The notes under the pieces: generated by a model | The model's input: only the letters and a program-made list of their open reading frames with translations | What the model was told of the DNA's origin: nothing | Database searches by the model: none | Shown: in pieces, positions 9,060 through 19,243 of the stretch | Numbering within the stretch: position 1 is the first letter of the stretch | How the letters are laid out: every line of letters starts with the position of its first letter | Source of the DNA: Porphyromonas pogonae | Lineage (GTDB): Bacteria; Bacteroidota; Bacteroidia; Bacteroidales; Porphyromonadaceae | NCBI RefSeq assembly: GCF_036320655.1 | Contig: NZ_CP143258.1 | Span: 558,001-622,000 of the forward strand | DNA: 64,000 bases | Reading direction: 5' to 3' | Program-made: the position numbers and the translations under genes

Positions 9060-9066
9060 AAAGATT

Positions 9067-10473
9067 ATGAACTCGGAAAATAATAATACTAAGGTAAGTG
9101 CAAGTGCATCTGCAAACCCGCAAGAACCCAATGTGACGTTCAAAGTTTTTTTAGAAAAGATTTTCAATCTCAATTATGATAAGGAAAATGATTTCCGTAC
9201 TATAGAAACCATCAAAGCAGATGTAGATTTTCGGGGTACCAAGCTATGGATACTTATTTGTGCCATTATGATTGCATCCTTGGGGCTTAATGTAAACTCT
9301 ACGGCTGTTATTATCGGTGCCATGCTTATCTCCCCTCTTATGGGCCCTATTATCGGATTCGGACTGGGATTGGGTATTTCGGACTTTGAACTGATCAAAA
9401 GGTCTCTGAGAAATCTTGCTCTTACTACGCTTTTCAGTATTCTCACCGCTACCATTTACTTCTTACTCTCCCCGTTGAGCAAAGCTCAGAGTGAGTTGCT
9501 CGCCCGTACCCAACCCACTATCTATGATGTACTCATTGCCTTTGTGGGTGGTATAGCCGGTATACTTGCCAGTAGTACTAAAACCAAAGGTAATGTAATC
9601 CCCGGCGTGGCTATTGCTACAGCTTTGATGCCTCCGTTGTGTACTGCAGGTTATGGACTGGCACAGTTGAATATGCAATTCTTCTTCGGTGCTTTTTATC
9701 TCTACATCATCAACTCGGTTTTTATCGCTTTGGCCACCTTTTTGATGGTAAGAGCTTTGAAATTTCCCCGTAAAGCAATGGTGGATAAGGCTAGAGAGCA
9801 ACGTATACGCAAATTAGTCGCATTTATTGCCATTTGTACAATAGTACCAAGTATCTATTTAGGATTCAAACTTATCAAAGATAGTGTAATTGAAGACGGT
9901 GCCCATCGTTTTGTAAAAGAGAACCTCAACTTAGCAGGTACGCAGGTGATCAAAGATCAGTTGGTGACGGAGAAAGGGGCTTACAAACTTGAAGTAATAC
10001 TTCTGGGGCAAACCCTGACTAAACCGTATATCGATAGCATTACAGCGCTGATGCCCAAATACGGACTGAAAGATATTCCCCTTGTGATCAAGCAGGGCTT
10101 AGAGCCCCAGACTGATTATGATGTGAGCGAACTCAAGAGTGTATTGTTGCAGGATCTGTACAATAACTCTGACAAAATCATCAAGGATCAACAGCAGAAA
10201 ATAGACTCTTTGCAAAATCTTCTCAACGTTTATGGACAATACAACCGCATGATACCCGATATTAATAGCGAAGCTAAAGTAGTCTTCCCGGAAGTGAAGA
10301 AAATTACATTTGCTCCTACACCCGCTTTGGCATTAGGGCAGGATTCCGTATTGTTGGTAATTGTGAAAAAAGAAAAGAATATATCCAACAAAGACCAGAC
10401 ACGATTAAACGAATGGTTGAAAAATAGAACTAAAACAAAATATGTCAATATAATTTACGATAATTCAAAATAG
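9067..10473 (+). CDS. DUF389 (TIGR00341-type) membrane protein
   Basis: A 468-aa protein of the DUF389 family, whose function is unknown. A ~60-aa soluble N-terminus is followed by about six transmembrane helices. The conserved core is recognisable (SLGLNVNSTAVIIGAMLISPLMGPIIG, then FVGGIAGILASS and NVIPGVAIATALMPPLCTAGYGL). The C-terminal ~200 residues are hydrophilic with a short coiled-coil stretch (IIKDQQQKIDSLQNLL). It lies 7 bp after the flippase gene and 6 bp before the peptidase gene. Confidence 0.93.
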   Translation: MNSENNNTKVSASASANPQEPNVTFKVFLEKIFNLNYDKENDFRTIETIKADVDFRGTKLWILICAIMIASLGLNVNSTAVIIGAMLISPLMGPIIGFGLGLGISDFELIKRSLRNLALTTLFSILTATIYFLLSPLSKAQSELLARTQPTIYDVLIAFVGGIAGILASSTKTKGNVIPGVAIATALMPPLCTAGYGLAQLNMQFFFGAFYLYIINSVFIALATFLMVRALKFPRKAMVDKAREQRIRKLVAFIAICTIVPSIYLGFKLIKDSVIEDGAHRFVKENLNLAGTQVIKDQLVTEKGAYKLEVILLGQTLTKPYIDSITALMPKYGLKDIPLVIKQGLEPQTDYDVSELKSVLLQDLYNNSDKIIKDQQQKIDSLQNLLNVYGQYNRMIPDINSEAKVVFPEVKKITFAPTPALALGQDSVLLVIVKKEKNISNKDQTRLNEWLKNRTKTKYVNIIYDNSK

Positions 10474-10479
10474 AAACTT

Positions 10480-12618
10480 ATGAAACACCATTTTAAAACC
10501 CTAGTACTTGGGGCTTGCCTTTTCCTTGGTTTAGGTTCTATCGCCAAAGCTGATAAAGGAATGTGGATCCTCAACGAGCTCAACAAGCAAAACATCGAAA
10601 AGATGAAGGAGTTAGGCTTCAAGCTATCAGCCGATTCTCTTTACAGTCTCAACAAACCGTCTATTGCCAATGCTGTAGTTATTTTTGGTGGAGGATGTAC
10701 CGGTATCACCGTTTCCAATACGGGACTTATCTTTACCAATCACCACTGCGGCTACTCTTCTATTCAGAGTAAGAGCTCTGTAGATCATGATTATTTGCGT
10801 GATGGTTTTGTGTCACAATCAATCAATGATGAGATTCCTATCGAAGGTCTTAAAGTCAAATATCTACGTTCTGTAAAAGATGTGACCAAGGAAGTTCTTG
10901 ACGCCATCAAGGACTCTAAGGATGAGATGGAACGTCTGCAAAAAGCCGGTAAAGTATGCAGCGAGATGGCTGCCAAAGAAAATGAAAAGCTGGGAAAACA
11001 TGCACAGGTTATTGTAGAACCTTTCTATGCAAACAATGCCTACTACATGATTGCCTATGATGTGTTTGAAGATGTACGTATGGTATTTGCTCCTCCCAGT
11101 TCTATAGGTAAGTTCGGAGGTGACACGGACAACTGGATGTGGCCAAGACATACAGGCGACTTCTCAGTGTTTCGTGTATATGCCGACAAAGACAATAATC
11201 CGGCATCATACAATAAAGATAATAAGCCATATAAGCCTAAATATTTTGCAGCAGTAAGTATGCAGGGCTACAAACCCGGAGACTATGCTATGACTATAGG
11301 ATTTCCCGGAAGTACCGAAAGATATATCCCTTCGTGGGGAGTGAAAAGCCGTATGGAGAATGAAAATGCTCCACGTATCGAAGTGCGAGGTGTAAAGCAG
11401 GAGATATGGAAAAAGGCCATGCAGGCAGATCAGGCTACACGTATTAAATATGCTTCAAAATATGCTCAGAGTGCCAACTATTGGAAAAACTCTATAGGGA
11501 TGAACCGAGGTATTCAGAAGCTGGATGTTATCGGACGCAAGGAAGCGGAAGAGAGAGCTTTTGCCGATTGGGTAAAAAAAGGTAATAAATCTATGTATTC
11601 GGATGTACTGTCTTCTATGGAACAGGCATATAAAGCATCCGGACAAGGAGCCAGAGATATGGGTTATATGTACGAAGCCTTGATCGGTGGTGCAGAAATA
11701 GGACGCATCAGCCAATATGTAGATGCTATGGCTACTATGCCACAACGCCGTGCTGATCTCTTGAATTATGTAAACGAGCACAACTACAAGGACTATCTTC
11801 CTGCATTAGATAAGAAAGTATTGCCTGCTATGCTCGATCTTGTACGCAAAAAAGTTCCTGCTGACAAATTACCGGATATTTATCAGACTATTGACAAACA
11901 GTTTGGTGGTAGTACCCAAAAGTATACCGACTATTTGTTTAGCAACAGTATTGTGCCCTACAAAGAAAAAGTAAATGAGATCATGAAGAATCCGTCGGCA
12001 GATCTATCCAATTTATCCAAAACTGATCCGGGTATTATCTTTGGAAAATCTGTTCTTGCCGCTGCACGAAAATTACAGACGGAAAACGAAGCTTATGCTA
12101 TGGCTATTGAAAAGGGTAATCGCTTGTACTTTGCCGGACGTCGTGAGATGGATCCCAAAAGACTTATGCCCAGCGACGCTAACTTTACAATGCGTATGAG
12201 CTATGGTTCTATCAAGGGATACGAACCTGCCGATGCTGTGACATATAGATACTACACCACAGATAAAGGTCTGCTTGAAAAGTATGACCCGAACTCAGAT
12301 GAGTTTAATCTGCAAAAAGATATTCTGGATTTGGTAAAGCGTAAAGATTTCGGCAAATATGGTGTGAATGGAAATCTCAATATTGCATTCCTTTCTACCA
12401 ACGACATCACAGGCGGAAACTCTGGAAGTCCTGTATTTGACAAAAACGGACGTCTCATTGGTTTGGCTTTCGATGGAAACTGGGAGGCAATGAGTGGTGA
12501 TATCGAATTTGAACCTGACTTACAACGCACTATATCTGTGGATATTCGTTACGTGCTTTGGACAATAGACAAATGGGGTAAATGTCCTCGTCTTATCAAG
12601 GAGCTTAAGATGATGTAA
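10480..12618 (+). CDS. S46-family dipeptidyl peptidase, DPP7-like
   Basis: S46 enzymes release dipeptides from oligopeptide N-termini in the periplasm and feed amino-acid-fermenting Bacteroidota. The 712-aa product has a signal peptide (cleavage after SIAKA, before DKGMW). The triad is visible: His in TNHHCGY near 88, Asp in GGDTDNWMWPRH near 225 and Ser in GGNSGSPVFD near 645. The specificity position in LAFDGNWEAMSGD is Gly, which from memory marks DPP7 (hydrophobic P1) rather than DPP11 (Arg, acidic P1). That assignment is inferred. A terminator follows. Confidence 0.93.
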   Translation: MKHHFKTLVLGACLFLGLGSIAKADKGMWILNELNKQNIEKMKELGFKLSADSLYSLNKPSIANAVVIFGGGCTGITVSNTGLIFTNHHCGYSSIQSKSSVDHDYLRDGFVSQSINDEIPIEGLKVKYLRSVKDVTKEVLDAIKDSKDEMERLQKAGKVCSEMAAKENEKLGKHAQVIVEPFYANNAYYMIAYDVFEDVRMVFAPPSSIGKFGGDTDNWMWPRHTGDFSVFRVYADKDNNPASYNKDNKPYKPKYFAAVSMQGYKPGDYAMTIGFPGSTERYIPSWGVKSRMENENAPRIEVRGVKQEIWKKAMQADQATRIKYASKYAQSANYWKNSIGMNRGIQKLDVIGRKEAEERAFADWVKKGNKSMYSDVLSSMEQAYKASGQGARDMGYMYEALIGGAEIGRISQYVDAMATMPQRRADLLNYVNEHNYKDYLPALDKKVLPAMLDLVRKKVPADKLPDIYQTIDKQFGGSTQKYTDYLFSNSIVPYKEKVNEIMKNPSADLSNLSKTDPGIIFGKSVLAAARKLQTENEAYAMAIEKGNRLYFAGRREMDPKRLMPSDANFTMRMSYGSIKGYEPADAVTYRYYTTDKGLLEKYDPNSDEFNLQKDILDLVKRKDFGKYGVNGNLNIAFLSTNDITGGNSGSPVFDKNGRLIGLAFDGNWEAMSGDIEFEPDLQRTISVDIRYVLWTIDKWGKCPRLIKELKMM

Positions 12619-12643
12619 AAAAGCATTATTGATACAAACAATG

Positions 12644-12684
12644 AAGCGGCTAAAGATTTTATACTCTTTAGTCGCTTTATTTTA
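12644..12684 (+). terminator. Terminator after the S46 peptidase gene
   Basis: AAGCGGCTAAAGA (12644-12656) pairs with TCTTTAGTCGCTT (12665-12677) with one mismatch, followed by TATTTTATT. Confidence 0.75.
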
Positions 12685-12849
12685 TTAAATTTATAGGAGT
12701 AATAAAGAGTGTGATAGATAATATGTTAGATCAGAGCATCCCTTATCGCTCATGCAGAGAAAAGGTGTTGCTGTGGTTTAGGAATAACATATGCAAAATG
12801 GTTTCTTATTATAAATAGTTCTTGCTAAATACCAAAACAAAATATTATT

Positions 12850-13065
12850 ATGTCAATCGTATCAAAAATATTCAACATTCAAGGAATGATGTGCGAGGGC
12901 TGCGTATCAGCCGTCAAGAAAGTCTTGGAAGAGCAAAATGGTGTAATATCGGCACAAGTCGTTTTGGAAGCAAATACTGCTGATGTGACCTATGATGACG
13001 CAGTGACTTCTCCACACGTATTAGCTCAAAAAATCACAGAGGCCGGCTACGACTGTGATTTGTAA
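12850..13065 (+). CDS. copZ: Heavy-metal-binding (HMA) copper chaperone, CopZ-like
   Basis: A 71-aa single HMA domain with the metal-binding motif GMMCEGCV near residue 12, a variant of GMxCxxC. Proteins of this size bind Cu(I) with the two cysteines and hand it to the partner ATPase. The gene lies 61 bp upstream of a copper ATPase gene on the same strand, which supports that role. Confidence 0.9.
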   Translation: MSIVSKIFNIQGMMCEGCVSAVKKVLEEQNGVISAQVVLEANTADVTYDDAVTSPHVLAQKITEAGYDCDL

Positions 13066-13126
13066 TTAATAAATACTTATCACGCATTCGACATAGGACG
13101 GTCGTGATATATTTAATCTAATCTTT

Positions 13127-15346
13127 ATGCGAAAAATATTTCCTGTGATAGGAATGCGCTGCGCCGCTTGTGCCGGTAATGTGGAGAAAGCTCTCTCGAA
13201 GCTTACGGGAGTGATGTCTGCCAATGTTTTATTATCGGAAAACACGGTCAATGTTCACTATGACGAGACTAAATGCAGCCAAGATGAGTTACGTGACGCC
13301 GTAAGGAAGATCGGCTTTGATATTGTAATCGAAAGTACCGGAGAAGATATCTCTGAGCAGCAAGATAAGATATACCGCCGGGAACTAAGCGGTATGAAGC
13401 GAGATCTTATTATAGCATGGGCATGTACAGTGGTTATGATGCTTATTATGTTTACATCTCATCATTCCGCTTACGTCAATTACATTATGTTTTTTCTCAC
13501 CCTTCCTGTTTATTTATGGTCGGGGAGGTTGTTTCATATCAATGCCTTGCGCCAGTTACGTCATGGTATGACGTCTATGGATACTCTGGTGTCACTCAGT
13601 ACCTCTATTGCATTTCTCTACAGCTTTATATTACTTATAAGTGATTCTTTGCACGGCAATCATGCTATGTATCATTTGTATTTCGATGCTTCTGCCATGA
13701 TCATCGCCTTTGTATTATTGGGTAAATTCATGGAGAAGCGGTCCAATTACAATACTGGTTCTGCCATCAGGAGCCTCATTGGGCTACAGCCGCGTGAAGC
13801 CTTGCTTGTCAAGGGACGACAGGAGATATTAGTTCCCATCAGCATGCTTCAACCTGAAGATTTGATAAGAGTACGCTCAGGGGAAAGAATCCCGGTAGAT
13901 GGAGAAATAAAAGAAGGAATATCCACTATAGATGAAAGCATGATCAATGGCGAGCCCTTGCCCCGTGAGAAATCCGTAGGGCAACCCGTATTTGCGGGGA
14001 CAGTCAACGAAGCTAACCCTTTGCTTATCCGAACACGCTCGGTAGGACAAGATACTTTATTGGGTGGAATCATCCGCACCGTGAGGGAGTCTCAGGCAAC
14101 CAAAGCTCCAATACAAAGACTAGCCGATAAGATTGCTTCCGTATTTGTTCCCGTCGTGTTGGTCATAGCTCTTCTTACTTATATCGGATGGTCGCTATGG
14201 GGTGGTGATAGTGGCACTTCATTAGGATTTGTTTTTGCTGTCTCTGTGCTTGTCATTGCATGCCCATGTGCTTTGGGATTAGCTACGCCCACTGCGCTCG
14301 TGGTAGGAATCGGTAAAGCAGCCCAAAATCATATACTGATCAAAGATGCTCTTGCCCTGGAGAGGTTAGTAAAAACAGATGTCGCTGTATTTGATAAGAC
14401 CGGCACTATTACTTCGGGTACACCTGAGGTAACACACGTGTCTTACGCAGGGGATTCATCAGAAGAGCTTTTGTACAAACAACTCCTATATTCTGCTGAG
14501 CTACGGAGTACTCATCCCATGGCAAAAGCTGTGCTGGAGTATCTCAAACTGGATCAGTTGCAAACTGTAGACATCACTGATGTAAGGAATATTCCCGGTA
14601 AAGGCATCACATTTTCTTATCAGGAAGATCACTATGCCATAGGAAGTCCGTCTTTTATCAAAGAGTATATCAAATCCGAAGAGACTATGGTACTGAAGTC
14701 TTATGCCAGTGATAAAGACCGCACTTCATTGGGGAGTATATGGATGAGCCAAGAAAACAAAATCATAGCCATAGCTGATGTTACCGATAGACTCCCCTCG
14801 ACCTCCATAGAAGCTATAGGCAAGCTCAAATCGATGGGTATCGGTACTATTATGCTTACCGGTGATAAGCATGAGGCAGCCCAAGCTATTGCTGATCGTA
14901 TAGGAATAGAATCTTGTGTAGCCGAAGTAATGCCCGATGAAAAAAATAAATTCATCAAGGAAATGCAAAAACAAGGTAAGGTTGTTCTCATGGCCGGTGA
15001 TGGCATCAATGATACAGAAGCCCTCAATCAGGCCGATATCAGCGTTGCCATGAGCGAAGGCAGTGACATTGCTATGGATGTCTCTATGATTACCATTATG
15101 CATTCTGATCTCCGCCTCATCCCTGAAGCTATTGAGCTCTCACGCCGTACTTATCGCATTATCAAGCAAAACTTATTTTGGGCTATGATTTACAACCTTA
15201 TAGCTATCCCTATTGCTGCGGGAGTATTATATCCTATCAATGGTTTTGTCATGAATCCCGGCATTGCAGGTGCTGCCATGGCTCTCAGTTCTATTTCTGT
15301 GGTGACAAATAGTTTGCGTCTCAAGCGTTATCATTTCGGGTCATAA
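13127..15346 (+). CDS. copA: Copper-translocating P1B-type ATPase
   Basis: A 739-aa inner-membrane pump that uses ATP to export Cu(I) or Ag(I) from the cytoplasm. It has one N-terminal HMA domain (GMRCAACAG), the transmembrane metal site CPC (IACPCALGLATPTALVVG), the phosphorylation motif DKTGTIT, and the hinge MAGDGINDTEALNQAD. These are the marks of P1B-1 ATPases. It forms a unit with the chaperone gene just upstream. Confidence 0.96.
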   Translation: MRKIFPVIGMRCAACAGNVEKALSKLTGVMSANVLLSENTVNVHYDETKCSQDELRDAVRKIGFDIVIESTGEDISEQQDKIYRRELSGMKRDLIIAWACTVVMMLIMFTSHHSAYVNYIMFFLTLPVYLWSGRLFHINALRQLRHGMTSMDTLVSLSTSIAFLYSFILLISDSLHGNHAMYHLYFDASAMIIAFVLLGKFMEKRSNYNTGSAIRSLIGLQPREALLVKGRQEILVPISMLQPEDLIRVRSGERIPVDGEIKEGISTIDESMINGEPLPREKSVGQPVFAGTVNEANPLLIRTRSVGQDTLLGGIIRTVRESQATKAPIQRLADKIASVFVPVVLVIALLTYIGWSLWGGDSGTSLGFVFAVSVLVIACPCALGLATPTALVVGIGKAAQNHILIKDALALERLVKTDVAVFDKTGTITSGTPEVTHVSYAGDSSEELLYKQLLYSAELRSTHPMAKAVLEYLKLDQLQTVDITDVRNIPGKGITFSYQEDHYAIGSPSFIKEYIKSEETMVLKSYASDKDRTSLGSIWMSQENKIIAIADVTDRLPSTSIEAIGKLKSMGIGTIMLTGDKHEAAQAIADRIGIESCVAEVMPDEKNKFIKEMQKQGKVVLMAGDGINDTEALNQADISVAMSEGSDIAMDVSMITIMHSDLRLIPEAIELSRRTYRIIKQNLFWAMIYNLIAIPIAAGVLYPINGFVMNPGIAGAAMALSSISVVTNSLRLKRYHFGS

Positions 15347-15464
15347 CAGCTTGCCCAGACCATTCCTAATGGTTGATAAACGTTTTTTCGACTGAGTTTC
15401 AAGCCGGTGTAATGGTCTTTTAGTATATTTCTTAACTTTGCTGTCAGTTAATTTCGCAAAAAGC

Positions 15465-17693
15465 ATGTATAAGTCCGATCAACATAAAGTGGCTTTAGCC
15501 ACTGTCCTTTTCTTTTTTGTACTGTTCATCTTGGGCAGTTGTGCCAATATGGGCTCTCCCGAGGGAGGGCCTTTCGACACAACTCCACCTCGTATGATCA
15601 AAGCTACACCTCCGCCCAACTCAGTAAATGTTAAACCCAAAAAGATTACACTCTATTTTGATGAGAACATCAATTTGGAAAAACAGCGCGAGAAAGTGAT
15701 AGTATCTCCTCCGCAGACCAAGGAGCCCAAGTTCAACGCTGTGGGTAAAACATTGGATATAGAGTTTGAAGAAGAGCTTATGAATAACACAACCTATAGC
15801 TTCAATTTCAATGATGCTATAGTTGATTATACTGAGGGGAACAAACTTAAAGGATTCACCTATGCGTTTTCTACAGGACCCACTATCGATACTATGCAAA
15901 TGAGTGGTATTATGTTAGATGCTCGTACATTAGAGCCTGTTCAGAATAAGGTCGTAGGAGTATATCAAGCAGGACAAGACTCTCTTTTCAAATCAAAGAA
16001 ATTCAAATACGCTACCCGTACGGACAATGAAGGGCAGTTTAAACTACTCAACTTGTCAACCGGAAAGTATAGGATATTCGGCTTGGAAGACAACGATAAT
16101 AATTTCTATTTCAGCCAACCTAATGAAGGAATAGCTTTTGACAAAACAGAGTATCTCACCACAGTTAAACCTGCTAATCGCACGGATACTATCAAGATCA
16201 AAGAGCTCAATGCCCTTCGTGATACGGTGGTAAGGGACTCTCTTATTACCGAAAAGTATATAAGATATCAACCTGACAACATTGTGCTCAGGCTCTTCAA
16301 AGAGAATTTACAACGTATGGGTATATCACGCTCTACACGTCCAGACTCCTTATTCTTTACCGTGGATTTTCTTACTCCGCCCACACGCTTGGTTCCTGTC
16401 AAGTTGGTTGATCAGTCTGGCATTGATGCCGATAAGGCTATATTTATCACTCGGGGAGAGAAGAATATGCTGGAGTACTGGTTTACGGATCCTCGCTTAG
16501 TACGAGCAGAGTCTGTAAAAATGCTTATTACGTATGACAAAACCGATTCTTTGGGAAAAGTGTTGGCAGCAACGGACACTTTAGACTTCAACCGCTCCAA
16601 ATTCAAAGAAAAGAAATCAGGTAAAAACCAAGATGAACCGCTGCTCAACCTGCAGATTACAGGCTCCAAAGGCGTATATGGGGGCACTCCGGGTGATACT
16701 ATTAAACTTATAGCCAACCGGCCTTTGTCTCCTTTTGATGAGTCAAAGATCAAAATCAATAAAGTCGTAGACTCTGTGAGTACGCCCATCTCTTTCACTA
16801 TCAAACAAGACTCCATGTATCGCAAACAATATTACTTGATGCACCAATGGGAATTTGATACTCAATACAAAGTCAATATTGACTCAGCAGCTATCAAGGA
16901 TGTGTATGGAGTAGGGTGTAACAAGACGGAATTTGGTTTACGTATTCAAGCTGAGAAAGAATTGAGTAGCTTGGAGATTACTCTTGAAAATACAGATGAT
17001 CGTGCTATTGTAGAGCTATTGGATAAATCCGACAATGTAGTTGCCGTGATTCCTGCAAAATATCTTGCCCCGTCTGCCAATACGGATTCTACTGTAAACA
17101 AAAAAATGGGTGATACAGCACGAGGGGTTCGAGATTCAGCTTCATCAAATAATCTTATCCCGCAAAAACAGCCGACTCAAACGTCTACAACGGATAGTGT
17201 TGCTGCAAAATCTCCACCTTTGATTATTGCCAACAAAGACTCTTTGACGATACCCAAAGACAGTACTGTGGTAGCAGATTCTTTAGCGGCAACTTCCGGA
17301 GCTGCGGATAAGAAGTTGATGGCAAAGTTCGATCACATACAACCGGGCGATTACTACGCACGTCTCTTCGTTGATGCCAATGGCAATGGCGTTTGGGATA
17401 CGGGGGAGTACCCGGACAAGCAGCCTGAAGATGTATATTACTGTCCTATAATGTTTGCTCTCAAGAAAGGATTTACCACGGGAGAGACGTGGCAAGTAAA
17501 CAAGATTCCTCTCAATAAACAGAAGCCCCTTGAGTTGAGAAAGGTTAAGCCTGAAGAAAACAAAGAAGAAGTGGATAAGAATATCGAATACAACAAGCGT
17601 ATGGACGAACGTAAAAGAGAGCGATCCAAAGACAAAGACTCGAACAAAGCTCAGGAACCGTTCCGAGAAGTTCATCGAGTGACAGGTTCTTGA
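15465..17693 (+). CDS. Ig-like domain lipoprotein
   Basis: A 742-aa lipoprotein: MYKSDQHKVALATVLFFF, then the lipobox FILGSC with Cys at 26. After a Pro-rich stretch (FDTTPPRMIKATPPPNSVNV) comes a bacterial Ig-like (Big_5-type) domain (KKITLYFDENINL). A low-complexity Ser/Thr/Asp/Lys stretch lies near residues 540-620. The C-terminus (DHIQPGDYYARLFVDANGNGVWDTGEY) is a carboxypeptidase-regulatory-like sandwich, followed by a highly charged tail. Such proteins are widespread in Bacteroidota with unknown function. The ATG at 15465 is chosen over a TTG at 15438. Confidence 0.8.
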   Translation: MYKSDQHKVALATVLFFFVLFILGSCANMGSPEGGPFDTTPPRMIKATPPPNSVNVKPKKITLYFDENINLEKQREKVIVSPPQTKEPKFNAVGKTLDIEFEEELMNNTTYSFNFNDAIVDYTEGNKLKGFTYAFSTGPTIDTMQMSGIMLDARTLEPVQNKVVGVYQAGQDSLFKSKKFKYATRTDNEGQFKLLNLSTGKYRIFGLEDNDNNFYFSQPNEGIAFDKTEYLTTVKPANRTDTIKIKELNALRDTVVRDSLITEKYIRYQPDNIVLRLFKENLQRMGISRSTRPDSLFFTVDFLTPPTRLVPVKLVDQSGIDADKAIFITRGEKNMLEYWFTDPRLVRAESVKMLITYDKTDSLGKVLAATDTLDFNRSKFKEKKSGKNQDEPLLNLQITGSKGVYGGTPGDTIKLIANRPLSPFDESKIKINKVVDSVSTPISFTIKQDSMYRKQYYLMHQWEFDTQYKVNIDSAAIKDVYGVGCNKTEFGLRIQAEKELSSLEITLENTDDRAIVELLDKSDNVVAVIPAKYLAPSANTDSTVNKKMGDTARGVRDSASSNNLIPQKQPTQTSTTDSVAAKSPPLIIANKDSLTIPKDSTVVADSLAATSGAADKKLMAKFDHIQPGDYYARLFVDANGNGVWDTGEYPDKQPEDVYYCPIMFALKKGFTTGETWQVNKIPLNKQKPLELRKVKPEENKEEVDKNIEYNKRMDERKRERSKDKDSNKAQEPFREVHRVTGS

Positions 17694-17720
17694 TATTTGG
17701 ATTAATGCCTCTATGTATAT

Positions 17721-17757
17721 CACCTCCGTGGAATAGTTGTTCTATGGAGGTGTTTTT
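17721..17757 (+). terminator. Terminator after the Ig-like lipoprotein gene
   Basis: CACCTCC (17721-17727) pairs with GGAGGTG (17746-17752), with an inner ATAG/CTAT stem, followed by TTTTT. Confidence 0.7.
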
Positions 17758-17842
17758 GCACTATTAGATTATGGAGACGATCCAATATCCCGATACTGGA
17801 TACTGTCTCCAAAAAGTGTGTAAGACTCAAGAATGTTATCTT

Positions 17843-18029
17843 GAGACCGTTGCATAGCAGGCCAATTGCTTCATTGCTTGCGAGATTCGCGCTTGGTCAT
17901 TTACCTGAAGTAAACTCCCTGTGCACTCACTCTTAGCGCCTTGCACTTTACCTTCTCTGCCCGGTCAAAGTGTCTTTTGTCGGCTTTGCCTCCAAAATTC
18001 AGGAGACTGTTGACTTTTGCAACAGTCTC
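17843..18029 (-). mobile_element. 187-bp MITE, copy 3
   Basis: Same element as at 144, inverted and flanked on both sides by the 5-bp duplication ATCTT. It lies between two convergent genes. The rest of this ~620-bp gap holds a terminator on its left and a 22-bp array on its right. Confidence 0.9.
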
Positions 18030-18219
18030 ATCTTAGATTTGTAAAGGAAAAAAAGAATAACAATAATGAGACTTACACAGGTGCAATTTAAGGAAACTAT
18101 TTTGGGTTTGATGACTTCTTTGCAAGGAGGAGGGAGGGGCTAAAGCGGGCGTGAGTTTGTAGCCCTGAGTGTGAGCAATGGGCCCATGCCGGCGATGAGC
18201 AATGGTGGCATTTTGCAAT

Positions 18220-18308
18220 GTCGACATATTTTGCCGAAAACTGTCGACATATTCGCTTGAAACTGTCGACATATTTGCTTGAAACTGTCGACATATTCTT
18301 TGGGAATA
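18220..18308. repeat. Four-copy 22-bp array, core GTCGACATATT (locus D)
   Basis: GTCGACATATT starts at 18220, 18243, 18265 and 18287, i.e. spacings of 23, 22 and 22 bp. The rest of the unit is GCTTGAAACT or a close variant. It lies just downstream of the zinc metallopeptidase gene. Unlike the other three arrays it has no TTGACAAAGGGG promoter nearby. Confidence 0.85.
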
Positions 18309-18319
18309 CTACCAAGATA

Positions 18320-19192
18320 TTAATTGAGAGAGGTATCTCCAAAGGTGTCACCTTGTGAAAAATCACCGGTAACAAATCCCTTTTTGAACCAATATACACG
18401 TTGGGCAGATGTGCCATGTGTAAATGAGTCCGGCACTGTATAGCCTTGCGCTGCCTTTTGTAAAGCATCGTCTCCTATAGCTTGTGCCGCAGCTATGGCC
18501 GATTCCAAGTCGCCTTCTTCGAGTTTGATAATACCCATCTTGTCAGCGTAATGAGCCCATAAACCTCCGAAGAAATCTGCTTGCAGCTCCAGCTTCACAC
18601 TTAGTCTGTTATATTCTTTGTCGCTGATGCGTCCACGCATGCTATGCAGTTTGTCTGAGATTCCCAGAAGGTTTTGTACGTGATGTCCCACTTCATGGGC
18701 AGTCACGTATGCCATGGCAAGATCTCCGGGAGCCTTGAAGCGTTCGGCGAGTTCTTTGAAAAAAGATAAGTCAATATACACCTTAGTATCTGCAGGGCAG
18801 TAAAAAGGCCCCATAGAAGCCGATGCGCCTCCGCATGCAGATGTTGTTTGATCTGTAAAAGCGACTAATGTAGGCTTGGTATACTCTTGTTTCAGTTCTT
18901 CACGGAATATCTTTGACCAAACATCATTGCAACTATTGAATACCCCCAGCGTAAAATCCTTCCACTCCTCATAGGCATGAGCCTTTTCGGGGTCAACGCT
19001 CTCTTGCGAATTGCCATCACCACCGGCTACACTATTGGCCATGTCCATCATCTTACCGGGATCTTGTCCCAAAAACAGAGCCAGTAGTATCACTATGATA
19101 CCTCCTACGCCGCCAATGGCAATACTCTTGCCACGACGGCCTCTTCTGTCTTCAAAGTTGGATGTGTCGTTGTTTCTATTTAACCATTTCAT
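18320..19192 (-). CDS. Membrane-anchored neutral zinc metallopeptidase (YpfJ family)
   Basis: A 290-aa protein of the YpfJ/KPN_00173 family. It has a charged N-terminus, one transmembrane helix at about 25-42 (GGVGGIIVILLALFLG) and an extracytoplasmic domain with the zinc motif HEVGHH. The Asp-containing downstream segment (LELQADFFGGLWAHY) fits the third ligand region of related zincins. Family members are presumed peptidases, but substrates are unknown. Confidence 0.9.
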   Translation of the reverse strand: MKWLNRNNDTSNFEDRRGRRGKSIAIGGVGGIIVILLALFLGQDPGKMMDMANSVAGGDGNSQESVDPEKAHAYEEWKDFTLGVFNSCNDVWSKIFREELKQEYTKPTLVAFTDQTTSACGGASASMGPFYCPADTKVYIDLSFFKELAERFKAPGDLAMAYVTAHEVGHHVQNLLGISDKLHSMRGRISDKEYNRLSVKLELQADFFGGLWAHYADKMGIIKLEEGDLESAIAAAQAIGDDALQKAAQGYTVPDSFTHGTSAQRVYWFKKGFVTGDFSQGDTFGDTSLN

Positions 19193-19243
19193 ACGCTCAA
19201 AATCTTTCTTTTGTTATGACATTATGATATATCGTATCTCCCG

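Noticed and set aside
10480-12618. DPP11 (acidic P1) assignment for the S46 peptidase
   Set aside because: The specificity position in FDGNWEAMSGD is Gly, not Arg, which points to DPP7; the call rests on memory of the family.
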